In this document: in pieces, positions 35,877 to 44,115 of the stretch
Position numbering within the stretch: position 1 is the first letter of the stretch
Layout: every line of letters begins with the position of its first letter
Assembly: GCA_028713675.1 (NCBI GenBank)
Contig: JAQTNV010000007.1
Location: forward strand, 23,043 to 87,042
Origin: a bacterium
GTDB lineage: Bacteria > Desulfobacterota > JAPLJL01
Length of the DNA: 64,000 nt
Reading direction: 5' to 3'
The notes under the pieces: model-generated
What the model was told of the DNA's origin: nothing
Databases searched by the model: none
What the model saw: only the letters and a program-made list of their open reading frames with translations
Made by a program: the position numbers and the translations under genes

Positions 35877-37110
35877 CATTATGTTCATGGTCATGCTCGT
35901 GCTCGTAATCCGTACCCGGGCCGGCGGGCTTTCTTTCCCCGGTCTTCAGGAAATAAGACCAGAGCGGCGACATCTCCCGCAGTCGTTTCACGATGGGAGG
36001 AAACTCGGAAAGCACGTAATCAATATCGGCATCGGTATTGTTCCGGGAGAGGGCGAAAAGGATGGAGCCCTGCCCCACGGCCGGGTCAACGTCAATGGCG
36101 GTCAGCACATGCGACATTTTCAGGGCCTTGGAAGCGCAGGCCGAGCCGCTGGAAATGTAAATCCCCTTCTGGTCCAGGAACAGGAGCATGGCCTCTCCCT
36201 CGATGAATTCCACGGAAAAATTCACGTTGCTGGGGATCCGCCGGGTCGGGTGCCCGTTCAGGTACACATGCTCAATTTTCGCGGGAAGCTCGGCGATCAG
36301 GCGCCGGGAGAGACCCGACAGTTTCCGGTGATTGTCCCCGCGCTCGCTTCCGGCGATCTCGCAGGCTTTGCCGAATCCGACGATGGCGGGAAGATTCTCG
36401 GTGCCGGCCCGCCTCCCGTTTTCCTGGATGCCGCCGTCGATCTGGGGGATGACCCGGGCGCTCTTTTTCAGATAAAGGGCGGCGGTTCCCGGAGGGCCGT
36501 AAATCGGCGAGCTGGAAAAGGTCAGCAGATCGGCGCCCAGGGCTTTCACCTCGACCGGCAAAAGCCCCGCCGTGCAGACGGCATCGGTGTGAAAGAGCGC
36601 CCCTTTAGCGTGGGCGATCCGGGCGAATTCCTCGATCGGCTGGATGGTCCCGATCTCGGGATTGGCGTGCTGAATGGAAACCAGGACGGTGTCGTCCCGG
36701 ACGGCTTTCTTCACTTCCTCCGGGGAGATCAACCCGGACTTGTCCACGGGAAGATGGGTCACCTCGAAACCCGCCTGGCCCAGCCGCCGGGCGGAGTAAA
36801 GCACGGAAAAGTGCTCAACCCCGGAAACCACGATGTGCTTCCCTTTTTGCCGGTAAGCCTCGGCCGCGCCTTTCACCGCCAGGTTGTTCGCTTCGGAACC
36901 GCAGGAGGTGAAATAGATCTCCTCGGTCCCGGCCCCGACCAGTCCCGCCACCCGTTCCCGGGCCAGGTCCAGGGCTTCCCGGGATCTGGCCCCCAGGGTG
37001 TGCATGCTCTGGGCATTCCCGTAATTCTCTTTCAGGAAAGGCAGCATCTCCTCCAGAACCCGGGGGTCGATTTGCGCGTTGGAGAGATTATCGAGATAAA
37101 CCTCTTTCAT
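35869..37110 (-). CDS. NifS/IscS-like protein lacking the PLP lysine
   Basis: 413 residues, class V aminotransferase fold (YLDNLSNAQIDPRVLEEM; FTSCGSEANNLAVKG; GVEHFSVL). The sulfur-carrying Cys is intact in ISSGSACASKALKMSH. At the PLP site, however, the usual SxHKxYGPKG reads SSSPIYGPPG: His and the Schiff-base Lys are replaced by Ser and Pro. I checked this at the codon level around 36500. The Gln of the DAxQ motif is Cys (DAVCTAG) and the NNE motif is NPE. It therefore probably cannot act as a normal PLP cysteine desulfurase. It may be a persulfide carrier or cluster platform with the adjacent IscU. A lysine-less IscS is known in Archaeoglobus. The C-terminal tail is His/Glu/Asp-rich (EHEHDHEHND). 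Confidence 0.85.
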   Translation of the reverse strand: MKEVYLDNLSNAQIDPRVLEEMLPFLKENYGNAQSMHTLGARSREALDLARERVAGLVGAGTEEIYFTSCGSEANNLAVKGAAEAYRQKGKHIVVSGVEHFSVLYSARRLGQAGFEVTHLPVDKSGLISPEEVKKAVRDDTVLVSIQHANPEIGTIQPIEEFARIAHAKGALFHTDAVCTAGLLPVEVKALGADLLTFSSSPIYGPPGTAALYLKKSARVIPQIDGGIQENGRRAGTENLPAIVGFGKACEIAGSERGDNHRKLSGLSRRLIAELPAKIEHVYLNGHPTRRIPSNVNFSVEFIEGEAMLLFLDQKGIYISSGSACASKALKMSHVLTAIDVDPAVGQGSILFALSRNNTDADIDYVLSEFPPIVKRLREMSPLWSYFLKTGERKPAGPGTDYEHEHDHEHNDQ

Positions 37111-37293
37111 TAAAGCCGGCTCCGGAGAAATTTTTGATCTAAATCAGGGAAATAGCGTAAATTCATTCGTTTCGTTGAGATTAATATGTACTGGATAAGG
37201 ATAGAAATCATAAATGACCAAGTCAAGTAAAAAGACTTTTCTTTTTTCTTCCTGGCGAGTCGATCCTTCGACCCGGATGTGATAAAATTTTTC

Positions 37294-37322
37294 TTGCCTT
37301 TATTCTAATTTCATTATATGCT
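37294..37322 (+). promoter_or_regulatory. Possible sigma70-type promoter for the LysM-SPOR gene
   Basis: TTGCCT and TATGCT with 17-bp spacing in an AT-rich gap, about 55 bp upstream of the start codon. Each box matches consensus at four of six positions only. Confidence 0.3.
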
Positions 37323-37378
37323 CATAACATGAAGTAAAGGTGTAAAAGTAGGTCAATTTGTATTAAAAAGGGGGCAAA

Positions 37379-38119
37379 ATGGACGAAAAACAAAAGAAGA
37401 TAATAATGATAGCCGGGATCGCCGCGGGAGTCCTGATTGTGATCCTGATTCTTCTTCTGTTCCTATGGCCTAAGAGCAAGCCCGCCACCCCCCCTCCGGC
37501 TCCTGTTCCGGTGGCAGCCCCTAAACCGGTGACCGCCCCGGTTGTCCCGGTCGCCCCGATCCAGGTAACCAAAACCATCAGCTACGCGCACGACAACTAC
37601 CGGACCAAGCCGGGCGACACCCTCTGGGACATCGCCAAGCGGCCCGAAGTATACGGCAATCCCGAGCTCTGGTGGTATCTGGTCGAGCCCAACGAGGAAA
37701 TAATTTCTTATATCTATGAGAAAACCAACGGCCGCTGGATCGCTTATGTCCTCCCGGACAAGGATCTGATCATCCCCCGGGAGAACTACACCCCGCAGGA
37801 GAAGGTTTCCCAGTACCAGAGAAACCTGGTCACCTACGCGGTTGACCTGGGAACCTTCGCCAGCCAGGCGGAGGCCAACGCCCTCCAGGTCAAGCTTCGC
37901 AACGATGTTTACAGCGCCTACATCACCCCGGCGGCAAACGGGGCTTCCCTCCGGATCGGTTTCTTCACCAACAAGAAGCTGGCCGATTTCGTCGGGAACG
38001 AGGTGATCAAGAAATATCCGGAAATCAAGGGGTTCAAGGTAGCGCAACCCGGGCAGGATGAAATCACGAAATACCGGGACGAGCTGAGGAAATTCTTCGC
38101 CAACAAAATGAAGCTATAA
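37379..38119 (+). CDS. LysM and SPOR domain membrane-anchored protein
   Basis: 246 residues. One N-terminal helix (IIMIAGIAAGVLIVILILLL) and an Ala/Pro/Val linker are followed by a LysM-like domain (~80-140: RTKPGDTLWDIAKRPEVYGN, PDKDLIIPREN). A SPOR-like domain makes up the C-terminus (~150-230: VTYAVDLGTFASQAEANALQ). Both bind peptidoglycan, so this is a periplasmic cell-wall-binding protein, perhaps in division or envelope organisation. GGGGGC lies before the ATG. A terminator follows. Confidence 0.8.
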   Translation: MDEKQKKIIMIAGIAAGVLIVILILLLFLWPKSKPATPPPAPVPVAAPKPVTAPVVPVAPIQVTKTISYAHDNYRTKPGDTLWDIAKRPEVYGNPELWWYLVEPNEEIISYIYEKTNGRWIAYVLPDKDLIIPRENYTPQEKVSQYQRNLVTYAVDLGTFASQAEANALQVKLRNDVYSAYITPAANGASLRIGFFTNKKLADFVGNEVIKKYPEIKGFKVAQPGQDEITKYRDELRKFFANKMKL

Positions 38120-38168
38120 AAGCGCGGAGCGGATCTCGCCAAGCGCAAAGCGTAACGAGAAAGTTTTT

Positions 38169-38196
38169 AGGGAGGGGACAAAAACCCTCCCTTTTT
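38169..38196 (+). terminator. Rho-independent terminator after the LysM-SPOR gene
   Basis: AGGGAGGG pairs with CCCTCCCT around an 8-base A-rich loop and is followed by TTTT. Confidence 0.85.
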
Positions 38197-38246
38197 ATTA
38201 CGGGATAATTTTTTACCCGAACGTAAAAAGAAATCCAATTTAAATC

Positions 38247-39167
38247 ATGACGGTTCAAGCCTTTATTTTCCTTGCCCTTCTGGCCGTTGCCCCGATTGAA
38301 ACCCGGCATTTCGAGTTCTCCTACTCGGCCGAGGATCAAAAACTGGCCGGGGAGCTCGCCGGAAAAATCGAAAGCATCCGGGACGAGATCGTCGCAACCA
38401 TCGGCTATGATTCCCCGGAAAAAATCGAGATCCTCCTGGCGGGCCCGGAAAGGATCGCCGCGGAGACATCCACCCTGAAAAACTGGATCCCCCCGTGGGT
38501 CTCGGCGGTGGCCATCCCGGAAAAGCGGATGGTCATCCTGAAAACCCGGGGACAGAGGGCCGGGCTGCCTTTCGAGCCGGAAAAAATTCTGACCCATGAA
38601 CTGGTTCACATGGTCCTGGGCCCCGCCACCGGCCACCACCCGATTCCCACCTGGCTGAACGAGGGCCTGGCCATGTTCCTGGCCCGGGAATGGAAATTCC
38701 AGCACACCTTCATTCTCTTCAAAGCCTCCCTCGGCGGCGTTCTGCCCCGCCTCTCCGGGCTCGACCTGGATTTTTCCGGAACCGAGGATGAGGTCCGGCT
38801 GGCCTACGGCCTGAGCTTCAGTTTTATTTCCTTTCTCCTGGAATCATACGGAAAAGACCGCGTGCGGGAATGGATCGGGAGAATCGGCAACGGCCAGGCC
38901 TGGGAGGAAGCCTTTTCGGAAGCTTTCCCGAAAAATTTCTACCAGGCGGAAAACGAATGGCGGAAAAAGCTCAAGCTCCGTTACGCCTGGGCGCCGTTTA
39001 TTTTCAGCGGGACCGGGATCTGGTTTTTAGCCGCGCTCCTCTTCGTTCTCGGCTATTTGGCCAAGCGCCGCCGGTCGGAGCAGACCCTGAACCGCTGGCG
39101 GCAGGAAGAGGGATATCCTCTTCCGGAAGAGGATGATGACGATCCGATTGATCCGACAGTGCACTAG
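38247..39167 (+). CDS. Gluzincin-type metallopeptidase (peptidase MA-like), membrane-anchored
   Basis: 306 residues. The zinc site is HELVH (His117, Glu118, His121) with the third ligand Glu139 in PTWLNEGLAMFL, the gluzincin pattern of peptidase_MA proteins. A short hydrophobic start (MTVQAFIFLALLAVAP) looks like a signal peptide. One C-terminal helix (FSGTGIWFLAALLFVLGYLA) and a basic/acidic tail anchor it, with the catalytic domain probably outside the inner membrane. The start has no clear ribosome site. The first repeat of a heptad array overlaps the stop codon. Confidence 0.8.
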   Translation: MTVQAFIFLALLAVAPIETRHFEFSYSAEDQKLAGELAGKIESIRDEIVATIGYDSPEKIEILLAGPERIAAETSTLKNWIPPWVSAVAIPEKRMVILKTRGQRAGLPFEPEKILTHELVHMVLGPATGHHPIPTWLNEGLAMFLAREWKFQHTFILFKASLGGVLPRLSGLDLDFSGTEDEVRLAYGLSFSFISFLLESYGKDRVREWIGRIGNGQAWEEAFSEAFPKNFYQAENEWRKKLKLRYAWAPFIFSGTGIWFLAALLFVLGYLAKRRRSEQTLNRWRQEEGYPLPEEDDDDPIDPTVH

Positions 39168-39236
39168 GAGCATAGAGCATGGGGCATGGAGCATGGAGCA
39201 TGGAGCATAGAGCATAGAGCATGGAGCATGGGGCAT
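39167..39236. repeat. Heptad array (GGAGCAT / AGAGCAT / GGGGCAT x10)
   Basis: Ten 7-mers in perfect register starting at the last base of the peptidase stop codon. Confidence 0.95.
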
Positions 39237-39291
39237 AGGAGAAAGGTCAAAGGAGATAGGAAACAAGTGATAAAAGATGGGAGAAAAAGCG

Positions 39292-39342
39292 AGATCCTTC
39301 GCGCAGTTTACCCTGAGCAAAGCGAATTTGCTCAGGATGACA
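39292..39342. repeat. REP-like element (AGATCCTTCGC..CTCAGGATGACA), long form
   Basis: Same ends as 32963-32990 and 62713-62753, with an internal TGAGCAAAGCGAATTTGCTCA hairpin. Confidence 0.75.
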
Positions 39343-39435
39343 CACTATTAATGCATAACTTCTCGGAAGCATAGCATGCTTGGGAGCCGACTTGTCCCGA
39401 GAGTATTCGAGGGAAGGCGTGCTGAGTACTTCGTT

Positions 39436-39477
39436 GCGCTTGGCGCTTGGCGCTTGGCGCTCGGCGCTCAGCGCTTT
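39436..39477. repeat. Heptad array (GCGCTTG x6)
   Basis: GCGCTTG x3, GCGCTCG, GCGCTCA, GCGCTTT, ending 5 bp from the glycosyltransferase stop. Confidence 0.95.
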
Positions 39478-39482
39478 GTTGT

Positions 39483-40973
39483 CTACTCCCGAAGCTTGAA
39501 GATGAAAAGCTCCGGATCGCCATGGCTTTGCGCGACAAAAGTGTAGTTTTGCACCAGGTAGCGGACCACGACGCCGTAGGGGTCGCTGTCCCAGGCGTTC
39601 GCCTGGAAAAGCCAGAGGCGCCGATACTTGAGCGCCAGGTGTTCCATCTCCGCTTTTAGCTTGCCCACCTCTTTATCCCCCGCCTGGAGATAGGGGAAAC
39701 GATACGTCTCGGGGGCGCGGCCCTGGAAGTTGAGATCGATATAATACTGGAAGATCCGGCTGATATACCCGGCGTTAAATCCGACCACATCCCCGTCACG
39801 GTAATTCATTACCACCACCTGGGTGGCTTCCCGCCAGATGGTCCCCCGGAGAACGGTGAAATGCAGGTAAAGCGGGTAGGCAAACGACAGGAGTAAAATC
39901 CCGACCGCCAGTCCCTTGACCCATTTCCACTTGAAAAAACTGATCCCCCCCGCAATCAGGAGAAGGTAAAAAGGATACAACCCGATGAGATACTTGATCT
40001 GGAAGGCGGGCTTGAACAGGGAAGCCAGGAAAACCACGAAGAAAGGAAGAAAAAGAGAAAGGCCGAGGAACAGTCTCGGGCGCGAGGCCTGGGTCCGGCC
40101 CCGATAGAAGAATCCGAGCAGGGCCAGGGCCAGGAAAATGTAAGAGATCGAAATAATCCAGGCCTTGGTGTTGGCCGGCCCGATCCCGAAAACCTGGATG
40201 GTCTGCAGAATGTTTTTTACTCCCGGGTAGCCGAAGTAACGGAGCATCCACTCCCCTTTTCCGGACCGGTACTGGGAAATCAGAACCGGAAGCCAGGGAG
40301 CAAAAAACAGAAGGATGAGAAGCTGGCTCCCGAGCCAGCGGACCAGTAATTCCCTCGGGCGTTTCTCCCTATACCAGTGGATCAGGAGGTAGAGGTTCTG
40401 GGCGAGGAGGACAAAAATCGTGAAATAGTGGGTGTAAAGCGACAAGGCCGAGGCCAGGGCGTAGCCGATCCAGAATTTCCACTCGCCCCGGCGCAGGGCC
40501 AGAAGGAGCAGATAGCTGGAAAGACAGACACAGAAAAGAAAAAGCGGGTACATCCGGGCTTCCTGCGAATAAAAGATATGGAAGGGCGAAAAAGCCAGCA
40601 GGGCCGCGGCGATCAACCCCTGGGATTTTCCATACAGTTCCCGGCCCAGAAGGTAAACCAGCGGAATCGCCAGGCAGCCGAAGAGGAAAGAGGGAAACCT
40701 CAGGATTTCCTCCCGGATCCCCAGGGACAGGAAGGGATGAAGAATTAGATAATAAAGGGGCGGATGGACGTCCGCCGCGGTCTGATGGATCATATTAACG
40801 ATGGAGCCGCGGGCGAATTCGTAGCTCAAAACCTCGTCCAGCCAGACGCTCTCCTTGCCCAGGTGGTAAAAACGCAAAAATATCCCGGCCAGGAAAATCC
40901 CGAAAAGCGCAAAGAACTCCCAGCCGAATTTAGCGGGACTCGACGTGACCGATGGTTTTACCTGTTCTTCCAT
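39483..40973 (-). CDS. GT39/ArnT-like membrane glycosyltransferase
   Basis: 496 residues, multi-spanning. The first loop has HLGKESVWLDEVLSYEFARG (acidic DE) and QTAADVHPPLYYLIL, and FSPFHIFYSQEARMYPLF is the second conserved block, a pattern closer to GT83/PMT_2 proteins than to the cluster at 2713-9509. It uses a polyprenyl-phosphate sugar outside the inner membrane. It is the last gene of a minus-strand set with a methyltransferase, a GT2 and a GT4 enzyme. Confidence 0.85.
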   Translation of the reverse strand: MEEQVKPSVTSSPAKFGWEFFALFGIFLAGIFLRFYHLGKESVWLDEVLSYEFARGSIVNMIHQTAADVHPPLYYLILHPFLSLGIREEILRFPSFLFGCLAIPLVYLLGRELYGKSQGLIAAALLAFSPFHIFYSQEARMYPLFLFCVCLSSYLLLLALRRGEWKFWIGYALASALSLYTHYFTIFVLLAQNLYLLIHWYREKRPRELLVRWLGSQLLILLFFAPWLPVLISQYRSGKGEWMLRYFGYPGVKNILQTIQVFGIGPANTKAWIISISYIFLALALLGFFYRGRTQASRPRLFLGLSLFLPFFVVFLASLFKPAFQIKYLIGLYPFYLLLIAGGISFFKWKWVKGLAVGILLLSFAYPLYLHFTVLRGTIWREATQVVVMNYRDGDVVGFNAGYISRIFQYYIDLNFQGRAPETYRFPYLQAGDKEVGKLKAEMEHLALKYRRLWLFQANAWDSDPYGVVVRYLVQNYTFVAQSHGDPELFIFKLRE

Positions 40974-40987
40974 TGTTTTCCTTCCGG

Positions 40988-41725
40988 TTATTTTCCTGAA
41001 GGTTTTCGGACAACCGCCACCAGGGAAACCCCCAGGGGCAGGCCGGATTTTAACACAACCAGGGTTTCCAGGTTAAGCAGCAGGTAAAGATAAGCGTTGA
41101 TAAAGTCCGGGAGACGGAAAAGGTCGCTTCCGGATTCTGCCGGTGATTTCCGGCGGAAGACCCGAAAAAGGAAAATAGGAAAAAAAAGAAAAAAATTGAA
41201 ATAGCTGATTTTTTCCAGTTCAAGGCCGCCGCCGGTTAAGACCTCGAGCAGTTCCGCCTTCCGGTAGCGGCGGAAATGCCCCAGGGCCCGGTCATGGGCG
41301 CTGAAAAGAAAGGGAAAAGCCGGGACCGTGACCAGGAGACGGCCCCCGGGCCGGAGCACCCGGGCGGCTTCGGCGATTACCCGCCGGTCGTCCCGCACAT
41401 GCTCGATCAGGTCCAACGCCAGGACCGCGTCAAAACCCCGGTCCTTGAACGGCAGGGCCTGCGCTTCAGACCGGGCCAGCCGGGAGATTCCCCGGGACCG
41501 GCAGAATTTCAAAGCCGGTTCCACGCTGTCCGCCCCCACCGCGAAACCCAGTCTCTCGAAACTTTTAAGATTAATCCCGGTCCCACACCCCAGGTCCAGG
41601 ATCCGGGGAACAGAGCCGGCAGGCAGATACCGGGCCAGAAGCTTCAGGACCAGATCAAGTTTCCCCCGGAACCAGAAATGGTCGGCTTCCAGGGCAAACA
41701 TTCTCTCGTATTCGGAAAGATTCAT
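40988..41725 (-). CDS. Class I SAM-dependent methyltransferase
   Basis: 245 residues. RILDLGCGTGINLKSFERLG (motif I), FDAVLALDLIEHVRDDRRVI and LRPGGRLLVTVPAFPFLFSA are typical of Methyltransf_11/25. A C-terminal hydrophobic stretch (FNFFLFFPIFLFRVFRR) suggests membrane contact. It is 14 bp upstream of the glycosyltransferase at 39483, repeating the methyltransferase-GT39 pairing at 7887-10280. Confidence 0.85.
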   Translation of the reverse strand: MNLSEYERMFALEADHFWFRGKLDLVLKLLARYLPAGSVPRILDLGCGTGINLKSFERLGFAVGADSVEPALKFCRSRGISRLARSEAQALPFKDRGFDAVLALDLIEHVRDDRRVIAEAARVLRPGGRLLVTVPAFPFLFSAHDRALGHFRRYRKAELLEVLTGGGLELEKISYFNFFLFFPIFLFRVFRRKSPAESGSDLFRLPDFINAYLYLLLNLETLVVLKSGLPLGVSLVAVVRKPSGK

Positions 41726-41729
41726 TAAC

Positions 41730-41757
41730 GACCGCGGACCGCCGACCGCCGACCGCC
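41730..41757. repeat. Heptad array (GACCGCC x4)
   Basis: GACCGCG, GACCGCC x3. A near-identical array is at 54288-54315. Confidence 0.9.
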
Positions 41758-41773
41758 GTTAAATAAAATGAAA

Positions 41774-41801
41774 GACGTGAGGCGTGAGGCGTGAGGCGTA
41801 A
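41774..41801. repeat. Heptad array (GGCGTGA x4)
   Basis: GACGTGA, GGCGTGA, GGCGTGA, GGCGTAA in register. Confidence 0.9.
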
Positions 41802-41865
41802 AAGGCCAAGGAAAGTAAGATGTGAGAAGCAAGACGGAAAATGATTTGAGATTTTTATCTGTCAT

Positions 41866-41893
41866 TTTGTTTTTGATATTTGATTTTTGGATT
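41866..41893. repeat. Degenerate heptad array (TTGATTT-like)
   Basis: TTTGTTT, TTGATAT, TTGATTT, TTGGATT; resembles 28189-28237. Confidence 0.6.
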
Positions 41894-41906
41894 TACTCTT
41901 CCCCGG

Positions 41907-41934
41907 TCTACCATCTACGGTCTACCGTCTACCG
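41907..41934. repeat. Heptad array (TCTACCG x4) overlapping a stop codon
   Basis: TCTACCA, TCTACGG, TCTACCG, TCTACCG. The stop and last codons of the GT2 gene at 41922 lie inside. Confidence 0.9.
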
Positions 41935-42677
41935 GGTTTTTCTTGATACGCTCCATTGAGATCGAGCCAGCGGATCCGGAACAGGTCCCAGATCATCCGG
42001 GAGGAATCCCGGAGCATCCGCACCCGGCTCTGGGGGGAATTGATCCAGCGGACCGGGACCTCATGAATGGAATATCCGAGTTTCTCCGCCAGATAGAGGA
42101 TCTCCACGTCAAAGCCGAAGCGCTCCACCCGCTGGAACGAGATGATTTTCCGGATCGCCTCCCGCTCAAAAGCCTTGAACCCGCACTGGGTGTCTTTCCG
42201 CCCGGAAATCACCAGGGATTGCACCAGAAAGTTAAAGGATTTTCCCATCGTTTCCCGGATCCGGTTCTGGTGAATCTCGATCCGGGAATCGGGCAGGGCC
42301 CGGGAGCCGATCACAACGGAAAACCCCGACTCCAAAAAAGGCAGAAAACGATCGAGCTCCTCGATCGGGGTGGAATGATCGGCGTCGGAAAACAGCACGT
42401 AGCGCCCGCGGGCTTTCTCGATCCCGGTCCGGACCGCGAATCCCTTGCCCCGGTTTTCGCGGAGTTCGACCAGGGAGAGCTCGGGGATCTCCCCGGTTTT
42501 TTCCCGGACCACCTCCGGGGTCCGGTCGCGGGACCCGTCTGAAACCACGATGATCTCGGCCCGGAGCTTCCGCTCACGCAGGTATTGCGCGATCGCGGAG
42601 AGGGTCACTCCGATCCGGTTCTGCTCGTTAAAGGCCGGGATGACGATCGAGAGATCGAGATTCAAGGGTTTATTCAT
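41922..42677 (-). CDS. GT2-family glycosyltransferase, polyprenyl-phosphate sugar synthase-like
   Basis: 251 residues of GT-A domain. LSIVIPAFNEQNRIGVTLSA, IIVVSDGSRDRTPEVV and VLFSDADHSTPIEELDR (DxD) are the nucleotide-sugar and metal motifs, and DTQCGFKAFEREAIRKII is typical of DPM1/ALG5-like enzymes. It probably charges polyprenyl phosphate for the GT39 enzyme of this cluster. It lies 3 bp downstream of the GT4 gene. The C-terminus (GRR, stop) is encoded by a heptad array. Confidence 0.85.
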   Translation of the reverse strand: MNKPLNLDLSIVIPAFNEQNRIGVTLSAIAQYLRERKLRAEIIVVSDGSRDRTPEVVREKTGEIPELSLVELRENRGKGFAVRTGIEKARGRYVLFSDADHSTPIEELDRFLPFLESGFSVVIGSRALPDSRIEIHQNRIRETMGKSFNFLVQSLVISGRKDTQCGFKAFEREAIRKIISFQRVERFGFDVEILYLAEKLGYSIHEVPVRWINSPQSRVRMLRDSSRMIWDLFRIRWLDLNGAYQEKPGRR

Positions 42678-42680
42678 CGT

Positions 42681-43841
42681 TCACGATTGGAAGGAACCAT
42701 ACAGCTCGGAATATCTCCGGGCCACCTCCGTCAGGGAAAAAAACTCTTCCGCCCGTTTCCGGTTCCGGTTTCCCGTCTCCGGCCAGCGTTCCGGGGCGGC
42801 CAGGATTTCCCGCAATCCCCGGGCCAGGTCCCCGGTCTCCCCGGGGTTCACCAGGACAGCCCCCCCGTTTTCGCCCAGGGCCTCCACCGTTCCCGGAAGC
42901 CTGGTCGCCAGCACCGGGAGACCGGCGGCCATCGCCTCGAGCAGGGCGTTGGAAAGCCCTTCCTGGAGGGAGGGGAGGGCAAACAGGTCTGCGGCCTGCA
43001 GGAAGGGAGCCAGGTCGGAAACCTCCCCCTTCCGGATAACCCGCGCCCGGAAAGCCCGGGCGTCGGGCGCGTCTAAAAGCTGAGTCATCCGGGTTTCGAT
43101 ATTCTTTTCCTGGAGCCGGCCGGACCCGATGATCACCAGGTAGAGGTCGGGAAACTCGGCCGCCAGCCTGAGCCAGGCTTCCAGCAGAAGGTGCGGGCCT
43201 TTTTCCGCCGAGATCCTCCCCGAATAAAGGATGATTCTCCCCTCCTCCGGCAGGGACAGTTCCCGGCGCCGGATTTTTTTCTCGGTCCCGGACACCGGGA
43301 AGAAATGCCCGGTGTCGACCCCGTTGGGGATCCGGTGGATCCGCCGGTGATCGAAACCCGCCTCCCGGAATTCGCGGACAATCTCGTCGGTCGTGGCCAG
43401 GAAACCGTCCATCCGCCGGAGGATGAAATTCCGGACGATCCGGGCCGGCGGATTTCCCCGGCTCAAAACCCCCGCCCCGGCGATCTTCACCAGCACTCTT
43501 TTTCCCAGGATTTTCATGACCAGGGCCACCAGGGAATTGGGAAACGAAACCAGGAGGAAATGCAGGATCTTGAAATCCTTTCTGATCCGGAAGAGAAAAA
43601 CCAGCGAGGTCAGGGCGAAGGCGAACTCGGCCGCTTTTCCCAGGCCGGCGGGAGGAAGCCGGTGGATCCGCAGGCCATCCACCTCTTCCACCTTCGGCCA
43701 GGAGGGATCGTGCCGGCGGGTGACGACCAGGAAACCGACCCCGCCGTTTTCCGAAATCTTCCGGGCCGCCCGGAAGGCCTGGAGCTCGGTTCCCCCCACG
43801 ATGGGGTAAAAGCGATCGGAATAAAGGCAGACCTTAATCAT
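42681..43841 (-). CDS. GT4-family glycosyltransferase
   Basis: 386 residues, GT-B fold. N-terminal FYPIVGGTELQAFRAARKIS is the acceptor-side glycine loop. LYSGRISAEKGPHLLLEAWL begins the donor domain, and ALPSLQEGLSNALLEAMAAG carries the E(x)7E motif of GT4. A cytoplasmic enzyme adding a sugar from a nucleotide donor to a growing glycan. First gene of the minus-strand cluster. Confidence 0.88.
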   Translation of the reverse strand: MIKVCLYSDRFYPIVGGTELQAFRAARKISENGGVGFLVVTRRHDPSWPKVEEVDGLRIHRLPPAGLGKAAEFAFALTSLVFLFRIRKDFKILHFLLVSFPNSLVALVMKILGKRVLVKIAGAGVLSRGNPPARIVRNFILRRMDGFLATTDEIVREFREAGFDHRRIHRIPNGVDTGHFFPVSGTEKKIRRRELSLPEEGRIILYSGRISAEKGPHLLLEAWLRLAAEFPDLYLVIIGSGRLQEKNIETRMTQLLDAPDARAFRARVIRKGEVSDLAPFLQAADLFALPSLQEGLSNALLEAMAAGLPVLATRLPGTVEALGENGGAVLVNPGETGDLARGLREILAAPERWPETGNRNRKRAEEFFSLTEVARRYSELYGSFQS

Positions 43842-44006
43842 TATTAACTAAATTTATTCACCCTCTCCCCTACCCTCTCCCCTCGAGGGAGAGGGCGAGG
43901 GTGAGGGGGCAAATCTTATTGGTAGCAAGAAATTAAAGATGAAAAATAAAAAATAGAAATATTACTATTGGTCACCTGTTTTCAAACATCAAACCTTTTA
44001 AAATCT

Positions 44007-44024
44007 CGCAGGCTGAAGCCTGCG
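44007..44024. repeat. 18-bp palindrome (CGCAGGCT GA AGCCTGCG)
   Basis: Perfect 8-2-8 palindrome followed by GCTACC. Same family as 22201, 35371, 45024, 45269 and 48733 but with the AGGC/GCCT stem. Confidence 0.9.
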
Positions 44025-44115
44025 GCTACCGAGCCCTGCGAGCCCGACGAAGCCTTTGGCGAAGTCTGGTCCCCTTCTCACTTTTTACCCTTCGACTTCG
44101 CTTAGGGCATGCTTT

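Larger units (their letters stand above)
39168..39482. other. 315-bp convergent intergenic region filled with repeats
   Basis: Contains two heptad arrays (39167-39236 and 39436-39477) and a REP-like element (39292-39342). I see no gene. Confidence 0.75.

Noticed and set aside
35872..37113. 413-codon plus-strand open frame opposite the nifS-like gene
   Set aside because: Exactly antisense to a recognised protein and without domain features.
39167..39236. CRISPR or origin iterons
   Set aside because: Units are only 7 bp, contiguous, and differ completely from arrays elsewhere; no replication gene is adjacent.
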